Source: Bythopirellula polymerisocia (GTDB taxonomy: Bacteria > Planctomycetota > Planctomycetia > Pirellulales > Lacipirellulaceae). Taken from it: a stretch of 64,000 bases of DNA. The DNA is taken from positions 620,898-684,897 of the forward strand of contig NZ_SJPS01000002.1 of the NCBI RefSeq assembly GCF_007860015.1. Reading direction: 5' to 3'. The notes under the pieces are model-generated. The model saw nothing but the letters and a program-made list of their open reading frames with translations, was not told where the DNA came from and did not search any database. How positions within the stretch are numbered: position 1 is the stretch's first letter; every line of letters begins with the position of its first letter. Positions 1 to 9,887 of this stretch are shown piece by piece. The position numbers and the translations under genes are program-made.

Positions 1-953
1 AAAGGTCCGCCGTCGTAATTCGGTCCCTGATAAATCCGCAGCTTACACTGCAATCCGAGAATATGGGCCTCAAATTGATATTTGCTCTGAGGATACTCTT
101 CGCGCAGCAACTTGTACTGATAATCTGCGTCGTTAAATCGTCCCCTCAAGAAGTAGGAGTTGGCAGTCGTCATCACTGCCGCGTCAGCCAACGGCCCCGT
201 CGGGTCTTTCAAGCGAATGTTCTCATACGTCTTAATCGCATGTCCTATCGTGTCAAACAAGGGACGCGTATCATCGATGAAGTTGGGAGTCGTCACCCAG
301 TTGGGATCATAGTCATGATATTGTTCCCAATAACGCGCGATGTCGAATTGACGACGGATGACTTTGTCGAGGTGCAAGGAATTCGGATATTTATCGAGTA
401 GTTCGTCGTAGAGTCCAATGGCCTTCGAGTATTTCTTGTCAAAGAAATTACTTTCCGCCTGATAGAAGAGCGCATCCTGTTCGATCTGGGTATCAGGGCC
501 GCGTGCGATGGCTTCCTTGAATGCTTTCGCGGCCTTGCTGTACTCCTGACGGCGAAAGAAATCTTCCCCGAGCGAATAGGACTGCTGCGCCAGGGTAGCA
601 TCTGCACCCATCCCAAATTGACTTTTTATCCCGTCGACTTGCTCTACGACATGGATGTCGTTCAAGAGGCCCTTATTTTTTTTCTCTTTGACCACCTTAG
701 CGACGCTCGTCTGAATCGGACGCCCCTGATCATCAAAATATCCAGCTACCCCTTCCACTTGAAAGCCTTCGCCCGGCACAAACACCGCAGTTTTCTTATG
801 CTTCTTCCACCAGGCAGGCGTTCCTACCTGGGTGGATTCTTCTGAAGCACCAAACCAATCCGTAGGACCCCAGGCGGGACACGCTTGGATTCCAACCAGG
901 CAAAACACGGCGAAACAAGAGATCGCGAGCGTAAATGACGAGTGGCGCTGCAT
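1..953 (-). CDS. TPR / BamD-like exported protein (C-terminus beyond window)
   Basis: This minus-strand reading frame is open from an ATG at 953 to the window edge, about 317 codons. It starts with a hydrophobic export signal of about 24 residues (LAISCFAVFCLVGIQAC) that may end in a lipoprotein cysteine. From about residue 120 it shows tetratricopeptide-like repeats: SYSLGEDFFRRQEYSKAAKAF, then ALFYQAESNFFDKKYSKAIG, then NSYFLRGRFNDADYQYKLL. This arrangement fits the BamD/YfiO type of outer-membrane assembly lipoprotein, or a general envelope TPR protein. The C-terminus is missing, so the exact family stays open. The gap to the next gene (954-1223) shows no further gene. Confidence 0.75.
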   Translation of the reverse strand, partial: MQRHSSFTLAISCFAVFCLVGIQACPAWGPTDWFGASEESTQVGTPAWWKKHKKTAVFVPGEGFQVEGVAGYFDDQGRPIQTSVAKVVKEKKNKGLLNDIHVVEQVDGIKSQFGMGADATLAQQSYSLGEDFFRRQEYSKAAKAFKEAIARGPDTQIEQDALFYQAESNFFDKKYSKAIGLYDELLDKYPNSLHLDKVIRRQFDIARYWEQYHDYDPNWVTTPNFIDDTRPLFDTIGHAIKTYENIRLKDPTGPLADAAVMTTANSYFLRGRFNDADYQYKLLREEYPQSKYQFEAHILGLQCKLRIYQGPNYDGGP

Positions 954-1223
954 GGGTTCAATCGATAAGTAGGGGAACACATCAATCCGACTGCCAACAC
1001 TGCGCGCAGCCGGGGACCGGAACTCGCGGAACCGTACGGAGAGAAGGGGCAGGGCGTCAAGGGCAACTGAGTTAGAGTCGAGCCTCTGAGCCTCTGTAGA
1101 GAATCAATGCTAGCAGATCTGCCACCGGATGTCGTAAGCCGGCACAAGCCGCGTCCACTTCCTGCACGATGTACACGTCGAACGGGAATTCCGGAACTCG
1201 TGTTACACGTTCCGGGCTTCCAC

Positions 1224-2519
1224 TCATGCACTCTCGCGTTGGTCATCTCCCAATCGCTGCACCCGTACCCGTTCGATGCGGCGGCGCGTAGCTTCCAGCA
1301 CATGGATCTCCACTTGCTCTTGCCAGATGAGCGACTCGCCCGCTACTGGAACCCGACCTAGCTCACTGAAGACGAACCCGCCGATTGTGTCGTAATCAGC
1401 ATCTTCGGGCAACTGGATGTTCAGCCGCTCGTTGATCTCGTCAACATGTGCTTTGCCGAGGGCTTCGCAGGTATCGTCATCGATTTGGCGAATCTCGTCG
1501 GCGACTTCGTCGTCGTATTCATCGATGATTTCGCCCACGATTTCTTCGAGCACATCTTCAATGGTGACTAGTCCCGACACGCCCCCATATTCATCGAGTA
1601 CCACAGCTACATGAGTCCGCAACTGTTGGAGCATCTGCAACAAATCGTGTACCGGCTTAGTCTCGGGAACAAATACAGGCTTGCGCAATAGTTCGCGAAT
1701 AGGGGTACGGGATTCCAGATCCCCTGTCGCCAATTCGGGAATCAGGTCCTTGGTATACAGGATGCCAATGATATCGTCGCGATTCTTGTCGTACACCGGG
1801 ATGCGGGTGTGGCCCGTCTCGATGGCAGCAGCAATTAATGCGTCCCAATCCAGATGGACTGAGAGCATATTCATATCGGTCCGCGGGGTCATGATCTCCG
1901 CCACGTCGGCATCCCCCAGGTCAATCACTCCTTCGATCATTTCACGGGCTTCCTCCTCTAGAAGTCCTTCGCGGTGACCTTCGCTGACAATCGTGCGGAT
2001 TTCTTCCTCGATCCGCTCATCCTCCTCGTCGTGTAATTCCCGACCAGCCAGTCGATGCAGACCGACGTCCAGCATGCGGGCACCCCAAGTAAGTGGCGAC
2101 ACGATCACCGCCAATAACTTCCACAATGGCCAACTGTAGTAGAGAAATTCCTCAGAGAACACACGCGCCACGGCACGCGATATCCACACCATGGATGTCA
2201 CCAGCACCAGTGCCAATACCGCAGCGGTGCCAAGAATCGCTAATCCGCTGGATAGATCGATGCCCCCGCGGGCTACAGTCCAAGCACAGCCTGCGACCAC
2301 GGCGAACACAGCAAGCAGGACCGAGAGGATTTCAATCCCCAAACCGACGCGATCGTGTCCCTGCAGAATTTGCGTAAATCGCTCCGGCATCTCTCGCCGC
2401 CGGCAGATTTCTTCCAGATCGTGCCGCGAAAATTCTCGTAGCGATCGTGCCGCCAGATTGGTGACTGTGGCAGCAAAAATCGCCGCGAATGTAGTCCAGA
2501 ATAGTTGCACAGTGCTCAC
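1224..2519 (-). CDS. CorC/HlyC-type hemolysin family protein (DUF21-CBS-CBS)
   Basis: A 431-residue integral membrane protein. The N-terminal third holds four hydrophobic segments (DUF21/CNNM region). Then come two CBS domains, including DVAEIMTPRTDMNMLSVHLD and HVAVVLDEYGGVSGLVTIED, and a C-terminal CorC_HlyC domain (YDTIGGFVFSELGRVP). Proteins of this family are linked to magnesium or cobalt transport and resistance, and the historical name hemolysin is misleading. The start is GTG at 2519, whose bases overlap the TGA of ybeY (GTGA), so the two are translationally coupled. The order phoH-pgpH-ybeY-corC is conserved in many bacteria and supports the call. Confidence 0.88.
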   Translation of the reverse strand: MSTVQLFWTTFAAIFAATVTNLAARSLREFSRHDLEEICRRREMPERFTQILQGHDRVGLGIEILSVLLAVFAVVAGCAWTVARGGIDLSSGLAILGTAAVLALVLVTSMVWISRAVARVFSEEFLYYSWPLWKLLAVIVSPLTWGARMLDVGLHRLAGRELHDEEDERIEEEIRTIVSEGHREGLLEEEAREMIEGVIDLGDADVAEIMTPRTDMNMLSVHLDWDALIAAAIETGHTRIPVYDKNRDDIIGILYTKDLIPELATGDLESRTPIRELLRKPVFVPETKPVHDLLQMLQQLRTHVAVVLDEYGGVSGLVTIEDVLEEIVGEIIDEYDDEVADEIRQIDDDTCEALGKAHVDEINERLNIQLPEDADYDTIGGFVFSELGRVPVAGESLIWQEQVEIHVLEATRRRIERVRVQRLGDDQRESA

Positions 2520-3106
2520 GACAGCAATTCCTTACTCGACCGAGTGCCAGGGTGCATACTAGTTTCCTTCAAAGCGGTCTCCCAACGAGAAGTATCTGCA
2601 GGCAAAGCAATTCCCAACTTCTGCAGACAAGCGACTTCCGCTGCGAGCATCTCAGCCTGCCTATCAATTTGCTTGTCGCAATAGCCAACCAGATGCAAAG
2701 CGCCATGAATGACATAAAGCAACAATTCATCCTCAGCGGGCCAGCCTGCCTCCGTAGCCGCGCCGCGAGCCGTATCGGTGCTCACTATCAGTTCACCTTC
2801 AAGATAATCCGGCGAGTCTTCGAGCACAAAACTCAATACGTCAGTTGGATAGTCGTGCTGAAGGAATTCAACATTCAAAGCGTGAATCGCCGAATCATCG
2901 ACAACGGCGATGCTGACCGTGGCAGAAGAATACTTAGAATCAGCAAGTACAGACTGCACAGCTGCTATGAGACGCACTTCGTCAATTGCCAGCGTGTCTT
3001 GTTCATCCGCGACCAAAACGCGGAGTGTCTGTTCAGAAGGTTCCGAGTCGCCATCGGTGACCTCTTCAAACTGTAAGATAATTTCTGCTGTTCCGTTTTC
3101 GTTCAT
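2516..3106 (-). CDS. ybeY: Endoribonuclease YbeY (16S rRNA maturation)
   Basis: YbeY is a metal-dependent RNase involved in 16S rRNA 3'-end maturation and ribosome quality control. The ATG at 3106 gives 196 residues. An upstream in-frame TTG at 3142 lies inside a dispersed repeat and is unlikely to be the start. The family signature is visible as FLQHDYPTDVLSF and the metal site HGALHLVGYCD. Normally three histidines (HxxxHxxxxxH) bind zinc. Here the third position is Asp (residue 144) after His134 and His138. An acidic N-terminal extension of about 30 residues precedes the core. It sits between pgpH and corC, the usual neighbourhood. Confidence 0.88.
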   Translation of the reverse strand: MNENGTAEIILQFEEVTDGDSEPSEQTLRVLVADEQDTLAIDEVRLIAAVQSVLADSKYSSATVSIAVVDDSAIHALNVEFLQHDYPTDVLSFVLEDSPDYLEGELIVSTDTARGAATEAGWPAEDELLLYVIHGALHLVGYCDKQIDRQAEMLAAEVACLQKLGIALPADTSRWETALKETSMHPGTRSSKELLS

Positions 3107-3129
3107 TCTTATTTGGCTTGTATACTCGT

Positions 3130-3154
3130 CATTCCCGCGCAAGCAGGAATCCAG
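3130..3154. repeat. Dispersed palindromic repeat, copy 1 (CATTCCCGCGCA type)
   Basis: Twenty-five bases between pgpH and ybeY match a second copy at 10611-10635 at 23 of 25 positions. The element is a partial palindrome (ATTCCCGC...GGGAAT) and, read through in one frame, gives the peptide VIPAQAGIQ. That peptide is seen in spurious ORFs of many bacterial genomes carrying this REP-like repeat. This copy has two substitutions that weaken the stem. Confidence 0.7.
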
Positions 3155-3185
3155 TTTTCACCGCCGTCATCTAGGTATAACGGAG

Positions 3186-5456
3186 CTACGCTGTTTCCTG
3201 ATCGGGATATTTCACGCGGCCATGGTACACGGCCGTCAGCGATTTTACCAAACTCTCGCCAACTTTGCGCACCTCTTCCAAAGTCAACCCACATTCGTCA
3301 AATTGCCCGTCTAGGAGCCGTTTTCTCGACAACTGCTCGACAATATTTTCGATCCGCGAGGGTGTTGGCTCCTTCAGTGCCCGGCTGGCACTTTCGACCG
3401 CGTCGGCTAACATAAGAACCCCAGCCTCTTTGGTCTGCGGCTTAGGGCCCGGATACCGGAACGAGCTTTCATCTATCTCAGCGCTGTCAGGGTTCTGATT
3501 ACGCTTCTCGTTAGCTTGTCGATAAAAATACTCCACCAGCGTCGTGCCGTGGTGCTGCTGGATGAAGTCAATGATTTGCTCGGGGAGCTTGTTCTGCCGT
3601 GCGAGGTCTGCCCCATCTTTCACATGGGCGATTATCACAAGCGTACTCATGGCGGGAACCAAAGTGTCGTGTCGGTTCTGACCCTGGACCTGATTCTCGA
3701 TGAAGTAGCCTGGTTTAAGCATCTTGCCGATGTCGTGGAAATATGCTCCCACCCGAACCAACAGGCCCCGCGCACCAATCGATTCTGCTGCAGCTTCCGC
3801 GAGCGATGCCACCGTGATCGAATGGTTATATGTACCCGGTGCGCGCCGAATGAGTTCTTGCAACAACGGATGAGCTGGATCACCCAGTTCAATCAGGCTC
3901 AAATCAGTCTGTACCCCAAACACCTTCTCTACAACCGGCAGCAACGCAGTCATTAAAGTACCAGCGATAAGCGCCCATAAAGCGAGCATGAGCCCACTCT
4001 TCCAGAGTTCAAATCCTGGTAATCCATAGAGGGTTCCCACGCCAACAGTTGTCATGAGTGCCACGAAAGCCGAAACAGTTCCTACTGAGAGCAATTTGCC
4101 TCGCGTGCGGACCTGACGCAGAACGAGAATGGCTCCCGTGACCGTGGCCATTAGTACTAGTGACTGCTGGAGATCGAGTCCAATAGAAACCGTGATTACC
4201 AGATTCACGCTCGCCGCGAGCAATAGCGCCATTTCCTGTTGATAGGCGATCGCAATCGTCATACCCAAAAGCAGTAGAGCAATTACCTCGGTACCCCACA
4301 GATATTGACTCACCAACCAGGCCAGCACAATCGTGACCACGAACAGCGACAACAAACATACGAAGCTGGGCAAGTCAGAAATGGCCCTCGGCTCGCGGAA
4401 ATGGATGTAAAACCCACACAACGTAAATATCGCCGTATACATTCCCAAGACGGCAAAAACCCGCCGTATCCTGGCTCCCAGCCCGCGCTCTGCAATTTGC
4501 TCAGCATATTCCAGCTTCAATAGTTCCAACTTATCGATAGTGATGCTTTCGCCACCATTGACGAGCGTGGCTTCACCAGCGTGAAATTGCTTGTTCACGA
4601 CAGCAACTGCCGCCGCTGCTTCATCCTGTGCTTCGTGGGTGGCATTCACATTTAATTTCAAGGTGGGCACCAGGCGCGGCCTCAGCCAAGCGAAGACCTG
4701 CTGAGCTAATTCCACCGACGAAAGTTTTTCATTGAGAGATTGCTGTAGCTTGGAACTGACGTTCTTAATCAGTACGTCAGGAACATCACGACCTGCCTCC
4801 GCAGAAAACCCTTCCTTCTCGCGAGTGCGGACGAAAATCTTTTCCAAATTCGCGTCATGTTCTTTAGGAAGTTCTTCCAACAAGCCCCATTGTTCCAAGG
4901 GCTTCATCACTTCCGCTAGCTGCGTACTGAAGTTCTCTAATGCCCCTTCGCCAGTCAGGGTCTCACGAAATCGTTGGAACTGCTCCTGCTGCTCCTCAGG
5001 GCTTGGATCAGGGGTTCCCTCCGCAAGTGGGGGTTGGAACGTCTTCCAGAGTTGAAGATCAACCTGATCAAAGGTCTCCGCTGCCAGCAACTTGGCTATC
5101 TCCAGCCGTAACTCTGCTCTCATTTGCTCAAGTGGAGCAGGATCCTGATCGTAAACGGCCACGGTCAATCTTCGAGCCCGAGTTCGAGCTTCTTTTGTAG
5201 CTTCCAGGTCAGGTTGCTCAAAACTGACGCTGGCAACAATATCACGTTCGGGAACTTCGTTCAGTCGATACCGAAATGGAGGATCCCAACCTCGAGTGAT
5301 CACCAGCAGCAAGATAGCCACTAGTGCGCACAGAGCAAGCCTCAGCAGTACCGATCCTCGCTGTATTTGTCCGACCAAGTTTCCCCAGAAACCGGGCGGC
5401 AACTCCACCATGGCAACGCGCTGCTGGCGGGTGCGTTTCTTGGTTCCTTGAGACAT
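3186..5456 (-). CDS. pgpH: 7TM-HD family cyclic-di-AMP phosphodiesterase (PgpH type)
   Basis: A large membrane protein of about 756 residues. It has one N-terminal membrane helix, a long extracytoplasmic 7TMR-HDED domain (about residues 60-320), a block of seven membrane helices (about 330-520) and a C-terminal HD phosphohydrolase domain. The HD domain contains LIRRAPGTYNHS, GAYFHDIGKMLKPGYF and DFIQQHHGT, the metal ligands of the family. Members such as Listeria PgpH hydrolyse c-di-AMP. Whether this organism uses c-di-AMP cannot be seen here. The ATG at 5456 is preferred; an in-frame GTG at 5474 is possible. It lies directly downstream of phoH. Confidence 0.88.
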   Translation of the reverse strand: MSQGTKKRTRQQRVAMVELPPGFWGNLVGQIQRGSVLLRLALCALVAILLLVITRGWDPPFRYRLNEVPERDIVASVSFEQPDLEATKEARTRARRLTVAVYDQDPAPLEQMRAELRLEIAKLLAAETFDQVDLQLWKTFQPPLAEGTPDPSPEEQQEQFQRFRETLTGEGALENFSTQLAEVMKPLEQWGLLEELPKEHDANLEKIFVRTREKEGFSAEAGRDVPDVLIKNVSSKLQQSLNEKLSSVELAQQVFAWLRPRLVPTLKLNVNATHEAQDEAAAAVAVVNKQFHAGEATLVNGGESITIDKLELLKLEYAEQIAERGLGARIRRVFAVLGMYTAIFTLCGFYIHFREPRAISDLPSFVCLLSLFVVTIVLAWLVSQYLWGTEVIALLLLGMTIAIAYQQEMALLLAASVNLVITVSIGLDLQQSLVLMATVTGAILVLRQVRTRGKLLSVGTVSAFVALMTTVGVGTLYGLPGFELWKSGLMLALWALIAGTLMTALLPVVEKVFGVQTDLSLIELGDPAHPLLQELIRRAPGTYNHSITVASLAEAAAESIGARGLLVRVGAYFHDIGKMLKPGYFIENQVQGQNRHDTLVPAMSTLVIIAHVKDGADLARQNKLPEQIIDFIQQHHGTTLVEYFYRQANEKRNQNPDSAEIDESSFRYPGPKPQTKEAGVLMLADAVESASRALKEPTPSRIENIVEQLSRKRLLDGQFDECGLTLEEVRKVGESLVKSLTAVYHGRVKYPDQETA

Positions 5457-5523
5457 AAGCAAATTACTCGACACTGGTACTCAGACAAAATGCCCGGTTC
5501 TCCAGCAGTTCACGCTGACCTGT

Positions 5524-6468
5524 TCAGCGCTTTTTCTTCGAGCCCTCCTCATATGCGCGGACAATATCCTGCACCAGGCGGTGACGGACTATATCCTCGG
5601 TCGAGAGGTGCACTTTGGCAAATCCCTCGATATCACGTAGCCGCGACAACGCATCGATCAACCCGCTCTTCGTGTGCGGAGGCAAGTCAACCTGAGTCGT
5701 GTCACCTGAGACTACTACTTGAGATCCCTCACCCATCCGGGTCAGAAACATTTTCATCTGGGCGACCGTCGTATTCTGTGCTTCATCCATGATAATGAAC
5801 GCATCGTTCAAAGTTCGCCCGCGCATGTATGCCAGTGGCACGACCTCGATCAGGTCGTCATCCATGTATCGCTGGACTTGATCGCGATCCATCATGTCTC
5901 CCAGAGCATCCAAGAGTGGACGCAAATAAGGATTGATCTTCGCCTGCAAATCTCCCGGCAAGAAACCCAGACTTTCGCCTGCTTCAACTGCCGGACGCAC
6001 CAGCACCAACTTGCGGACTTTCTTCGCCCGCAAGGCTTCGACCGCCGTCGCCACAGCGAGATAGGTTTTACCCGTACCCGCTGGCCCTGTGCAAAACACG
6101 AGTGCATGATCGCGGATCGCTTTGAGATAGTCTGCCTGCCCACGAGTACGGGCATGAATCAACCGTCCCCCGCGCACACCAATCGGGTCGGCATGGTATG
6201 GCTTCTCACCATTGGTGACGCGACGAATTACCTGTTGGACCTGATCTGAATCGAGTGGCAAGTTTCGCCCCAGCAGAGTGCGAAGTTCCTCCAAAACCGA
6301 AGTGGCTTTGATCACAGCATCTTCCTCGCCATGAACAAAGATTCTCCCGTCACGCGTGGATATGTTCGCCGGTATCGCTTCGCGAATCTGTTTGAGATGC
6401 TGATCCTTCGTTCCTAGCATGAGAACGAGACTTTCTGGATCACCAACCGAGATGCTTGATTCTATCAT
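5524..6468 (-). CDS. phoH: PhoH family protein (PhoH/YbeZ-like ATPase)
   Basis: A cytoplasmic P-loop ATPase of about 314 residues. An N-terminal KH-like part (LMLGTKDQHLKQIREAI) is followed by the PhoH domain with Walker A GPAGTGKT, Walker B AFIIMDEAQNTT and the sensor VVSGDTTQVDLP. YbeZ-type PhoH proteins work with YbeY in rRNA metabolism, which fits ybeY two genes downstream. The ATG at 6468 is the probable start; a GTG at 6477 adds three residues. It is the first gene of the phoH-pgpH-ybeY-corC block, with a 338-base upstream region. Confidence 0.9.
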   Translation of the reverse strand: MIESSISVGDPESLVLMLGTKDQHLKQIREAIPANISTRDGRIFVHGEEDAVIKATSVLEELRTLLGRNLPLDSDQVQQVIRRVTNGEKPYHADPIGVRGGRLIHARTRGQADYLKAIRDHALVFCTGPAGTGKTYLAVATAVEALRAKKVRKLVLVRPAVEAGESLGFLPGDLQAKINPYLRPLLDALGDMMDRDQVQRYMDDDLIEVVPLAYMRGRTLNDAFIIMDEAQNTTVAQMKMFLTRMGEGSQVVVSGDTTQVDLPPHTKSGLIDALSRLRDIEGFAKVHLSTEDIVRHRLVQDIVRAYEEGSKKKR

Positions 6469-6806
6469 GCAGGACACGGTGCGTCAGCAGCCGCTCTGAA
6501 CCTCTTGGACCGAAGAGAACGTTGTACTACGTATTACTTCGCTTCTCTCACATCCTCAAATATACTCAATTGATACCTGTCCGGACCACCCAAACTCTTC
6601 CCAACCGGCTTAAACGCTTCACCGTGAATGGATTATATGGATTTTACGGACGCCGTGGAGCGGTGACAGTTTTCTTCAGCCTGCCATAACAGCCGCGTCG
6701 TGCTATTGACGAAATGGGGGAATGCCTGAATTGAGAAATACTTTTTCAGCGCAATTGCTGACTATTCCCCCATTCTTGCATTCCTCCATTCCTTCCATTT
6801 CCTCGC
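6469..6806. other. Intergenic region between cdsA and phoH with an inverted repeat
   Basis: No convincing gene. It holds the upstream region of phoH and the downstream end of cdsA. An exact 11-base inverted repeat, AATGGGGGAAT at 6713-6723 and ATTCCCCCATT at 6764-6774, is separated by 40 bases. It is followed by a pyrimidine-rich stretch with repeated CATTCC words. It has no T-tract on either strand, so it is not an obvious Rho-independent terminator. Confidence 0.5.
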
Positions 6807-7712
6807 CTATGGTCCCACCCAGCCGCTAACCCACAGGAGATAAGCCACAGGACCAGCAATCAGCAGCGAATCCATCAAATCGAGCACTCCGCCGAATCCA
6901 GGCAGCCAATCACTCGAATCCTTAACCCCCGCATCACGCTTCAACAGCGACTCAGCCAGATCGCCCAACATTCCCGCCAGCCCCACTACGAACCCATAAC
7001 CCACCGCACCAGCCAGCCACATCGGCCACTCTCGATTGGTTGAGAAATCTATCATCCGCCCCAGTGGCCCCAAGCAAAACAACGAAGCCACGACAGCGAG
7101 CAGCATCCCTCCTGCTGCACCCTCCCACGTCTTGCCAGGACTCAGCACTGGGGCCATCTTGTGTCGGCCCCAAATTCGTCCGGCAAAGTACGCCCCGATG
7201 TCGGTAAACTTCACTACGGCGATCATCGAGAACAGCACAAGCATGCCTCCGAGTGAAACATTGCCATCCACGGGCAAAAGACGCAACTGCACCAGAAACC
7301 CCAACAGTCCTCCCAGATACAACACCGTAAACGAAGCCAGGGCTATACGCATGATCGTCTTGCCCGGTTGCCGATAGCGGAGCATCTCCGCCACAATGTT
7401 CACCACGAGTCCTGCAATCATTCCCCCCGCGAGAAACCCAAGCGAACCCACGGGTGAGTCAGGCACTTGCCAAGCAATCGGTACGCACGCCCCTAGAACC
7501 GCCAACAAGGTGCCGGCCTGCAGAGCCCACGATAACGGGTCGTAACCCAGGGCGCGGAACATGCGGATCAATTCAGCAGTAGCCAACAGAGATATCGCAG
7601 CCACCAGAGGAAATAGATAAATCCCCGGTTGCTTTGCGTGCGCATCGAGCCAGCAAAGTCCTAACAACAAGCAGACCAACACGGTTCCAATAATGAGTCG
7701 CCAACGAAGCAA
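6807..7712 (-). CDS. cdsA: Phosphatidate cytidylyltransferase
   Basis: CdsA makes CDP-diacylglycerol from phosphatidate and CTP in the membrane, the branch point of phospholipid synthesis. The 301-residue protein has about eight hydrophobic segments. It carries the family signature in the last third: SPGKTWEGAAGG, GDLAESLLKRDAGVKDSS and PGFGGVLDLMDSLL. The start is TTG at 7712 with a GAGAAG ribosome site a few bases upstream; no ATG is available nearby. It follows uppS, the common uppS-cdsA pairing of lipid and cell-envelope genes. Confidence 0.9.
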   Translation of the reverse strand: MLRWRLIIGTVLVCLLLGLCWLDAHAKQPGIYLFPLVAAISLLATAELIRMFRALGYDPLSWALQAGTLLAVLGACVPIAWQVPDSPVGSLGFLAGGMIAGLVVNIVAEMLRYRQPGKTIMRIALASFTVLYLGGLLGFLVQLRLLPVDGNVSLGGMLVLFSMIAVVKFTDIGAYFAGRIWGRHKMAPVLSPGKTWEGAAGGMLLAVVASLFCLGPLGRMIDFSTNREWPMWLAGAVGYGFVVGLAGMLGDLAESLLKRDAGVKDSSDWLPGFGGVLDLMDSLLIAGPVAYLLWVSGWVGP

Positions 7713-7803
7713 GGTTCTTCTCGTTATCTCTAAGGAAAATGGGAGGAATTAAGTAACAGGTAAAGAGGAGGAATAAATCAAGGAAATTCCATTCCCCAAT
7801 TCT

Positions 7804-8553
7804 TCACCCATTCAATCCGCCAAACTTCCGATTCCGCTGGGCGAAATCCACAATTGCCTCATGCAATGTCAACTCATCAAATTCTGGCCAACATTTCTCC
7901 GTAACCCAAATCTCGGCATAGCTAATCTGCCATAGCAAGAAATTGCTCACTCGCATCTCACCCGCTGTGCGCAGCAAAAGATCCGGGTCATGGTTCCCAG
8001 CCGTATAGAGATGATCCGAAATCGCTTGTTCATCGATCTGTTCGATCTTCAGTTCCTCGCTGGCAACCTTGCGCGCTATCTCTTGCACGGCATCAACAAT
8101 CTCGGCGCGACTGCCGTAATTGATCGCCAGGTTGAGCCACATCCCCTGATTCGATCGGCTCATCGCCACGGTTTCATCGAGTTCCCGCAGAACCTGGGAG
8201 GGGATACTGTCTCGCCGACCAACCATCCGCACTCGCAGATTGTTGTCCATAATCGTGGTTCGCTCGCCAATCATGTACTGCTCGAGCAGATGCATGAGGA
8301 AATCGATCTCTTGCGGCGGACGTTTCCAGTTCTCGCTCGAAAGGCAGTAGAGCGTCAGCTGCTCAATCTCCAGATTCGCACACTCTTCAGTGATCTTGCG
8401 GACTGTCTCCACTCCCAAGCGATGACCTTCGATCCGTGGCAAGTCGCGCCGCTGTGCCCATCGCCCGTTACCGTCCATGATGATGGCAATATGTCGCGGC
8501 CACCGCTCACGCGGCACACTGGCAAGGTTCGCAGGGAGGCATTCCGCTGACAT
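7804..8553 (-). CDS. uppS: Isoprenyl transferase (undecaprenyl diphosphate synthase)
   Basis: A cis-prenyltransferase that condenses isopentenyl diphosphate units into the C55 lipid carrier for cell-wall glycan synthesis. About 249 residues, the normal length. The active-site motif IAIIMDGNGRWAQ is near the N-terminus, followed by GHRLGVETVRKITEEC, the LYCLSSENWKRP segment and the C-terminal LLLRTAGEMRVSNFLLWQ and WPEF motifs. The ATG at 8553 is chosen because it falls 17 bases after the purA stop. The longer frame from a TTG at 8598 would overlap purA. Confidence 0.93.
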   Translation of the reverse strand: MSAECLPANLASVPRERWPRHIAIIMDGNGRWAQRRDLPRIEGHRLGVETVRKITEECANLEIEQLTLYCLSSENWKRPPQEIDFLMHLLEQYMIGERTTIMDNNLRVRMVGRRDSIPSQVLRELDETVAMSRSNQGMWLNLAINYGSRAEIVDAVQEIARKVASEELKIEQIDEQAISDHLYTAGNHDPDLLLRTAGEMRVSNFLLWQISYAEIWVTEKCWPEFDELTLHEAIVDFAQRNRKFGGLNG

Positions 8554-8570
8554 GATTAGGCCGAAAGGTT

Positions 8571-9887
8571 TTACAACGAAGCAGCGACTGGACTCCAATC
8601 GCCAACAGGGATCGTTTGACTGCGATCTGGTCCCACCGACACCATCTCCACGGGGATGCCAATCAGTTCACTGATGCGATCCAAGTAATCCCGCGCTGCC
8701 TGGGGCAAATCTTCCAAAGTTCGAACACTCGAGAGATCTTCCTGCCACCCAGGTAATGTCTCATACACAGGGACCACCTTGCGAATGTCGTCGACATGGC
8801 TAGGAAAATGCTCTGATCGCAGACCATCGATTTCGTAGGCCGTACATATCTTCAGCTCTTCCAGTCCACTCAGAACGTCGAGCAGCATCACACAGATCGA
8901 GCCGACTCCGCTCAAACGCGAGGTGTAGCGGACTGCCACCGCATCCAACCACCCACATCTGCGTGGTCGTTTGGTTACAGTACCGTATTCATTGCCCTGA
9001 TCGCGAATCCGCTGGCCGATCTCGTTATCCTGCTCCGTGGGAAACGGCCCCCCCCCCACACGCGTGGAATACGCCTTCACGATGCCGATTACCCTGTCGA
9101 TATAGCGACCCGGCACGCCGGAACCATTCGAGATTCCCACTCCCGAACTATTGCTGCTCGTGACGAATGGATAGGTGCCGTGGTCCACGTCCAACAAAGC
9201 ACCCTGGGCCCCTTCAAATAAAATTCGCTTACCACTCTCCGCCGCTGAGAGCAGGTATTCCGTCGTATCGGCAACATAAGGCCGTAGTCGTTCGGCGTAC
9301 GCCGAATACTCTTTGATGATCGCTTCCGCATCCAGAGCCACAAACTCCTCGGCGGGAAGCATCGCTGCGAGCAAGCGATTCTTTTCGGCGACATTGTGTC
9401 GTACCTGATCCGCAAAAGTGTCGCGATACAGGTCCCCAAGCCGGACGGCAAAAGATCGCCCCACCTTGTCTCGATAGCACGGTCCGATGCCGCGCCCTGT
9501 CGTGCCGATGTTCTCGCCATCGGAAGTGCTACGATCCATCGCGCGATCCTCGGCAAAGTGCCAGGGGAAGATCACGTGCGCCCGATCGCTTAGGAGCAAG
9601 TTGTCGTAATCTTCAACATGGCGCGAGGCCAACTCGTCGAGTTCTTCGATCGCCTTCGCCGGATTAATGACGACTCCACCGGCGATAACACAGGTCACTC
9701 CCGCCGTGAGTACGCCACTCGGCAGCAGCGAGAGTTTATAGACTTCGCTCCCAGCTACAACAGTATGCCCGGCGTTCGCGCCTCCTTGATAGCGGACCAC
9801 AATATCGTGATCGCGCGTGAGCAGGTCGACGATTTTCCCTTTGGCCTCGTCGCCCCATTGCAGTCCGATAACACAAGTTCCTGGCAC
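8571..9887 (-). CDS. purA: Adenylosuccinate synthetase
   Basis: PurA joins IMP and aspartate with GTP hydrolysis, the first committed step to AMP. 438 residues, normal length. The N-terminal GTP-binding loop reads [11 protein letters not shown], where most homologues have GDEGKGK. Further family segments are [42 protein letters not shown] and [13 protein letters not shown]. The start codon is GTG at 9887, with a strong GGAGGA ribosome site about seven bases upstream. It is the first gene of a purA-uppS-cdsA run and is divergent from the DUF456 gene. Confidence 0.95.
   Translation of the reverse strand: MPGTCVIGLQWGDEAKGKIVDLLTRDHDIVVRYQGGANAGHTVVAGSEVYKLSLLPSGVLTAGVTCVIAGGVVINPAKAIEELDELASRHVEDYDNLLLSDRAHVIFPWHFAEDRAMDRSTSDGENIGTTGRGIGPCYRDKVGRSFAVRLGDLYRDTFADQVRHNVAEKNRLLAAMLPAEEFVALDAEAIIKEYSAYAERLRPYVADTTEYLLSAAESGKRILFEGAQGALLDVDHGTYPFVTSSNSSGVGISNGSGVPGRYIDRVIGIVKAYSTRVGGGPFPTEQDNEIGQRIRDQGNEYGTVTKRPRRCGWLDAVAVRYTSRLSGVGSICVMLLDVLSGLEELKICTAYEIDGLRSEHFPSHVDDIRKVVPVYETLPGWQEDLSSVRTLEDLPQAARDYLDRISELIGIPVEMVSVGPDRSQTIPVGDWSPVAASL

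Noticed and set aside
3113..3415. Plus-strand frame containing VIPAQAGIQ
   Set aside because: It is the translation of the dispersed repeat plus antisense of pgpH.
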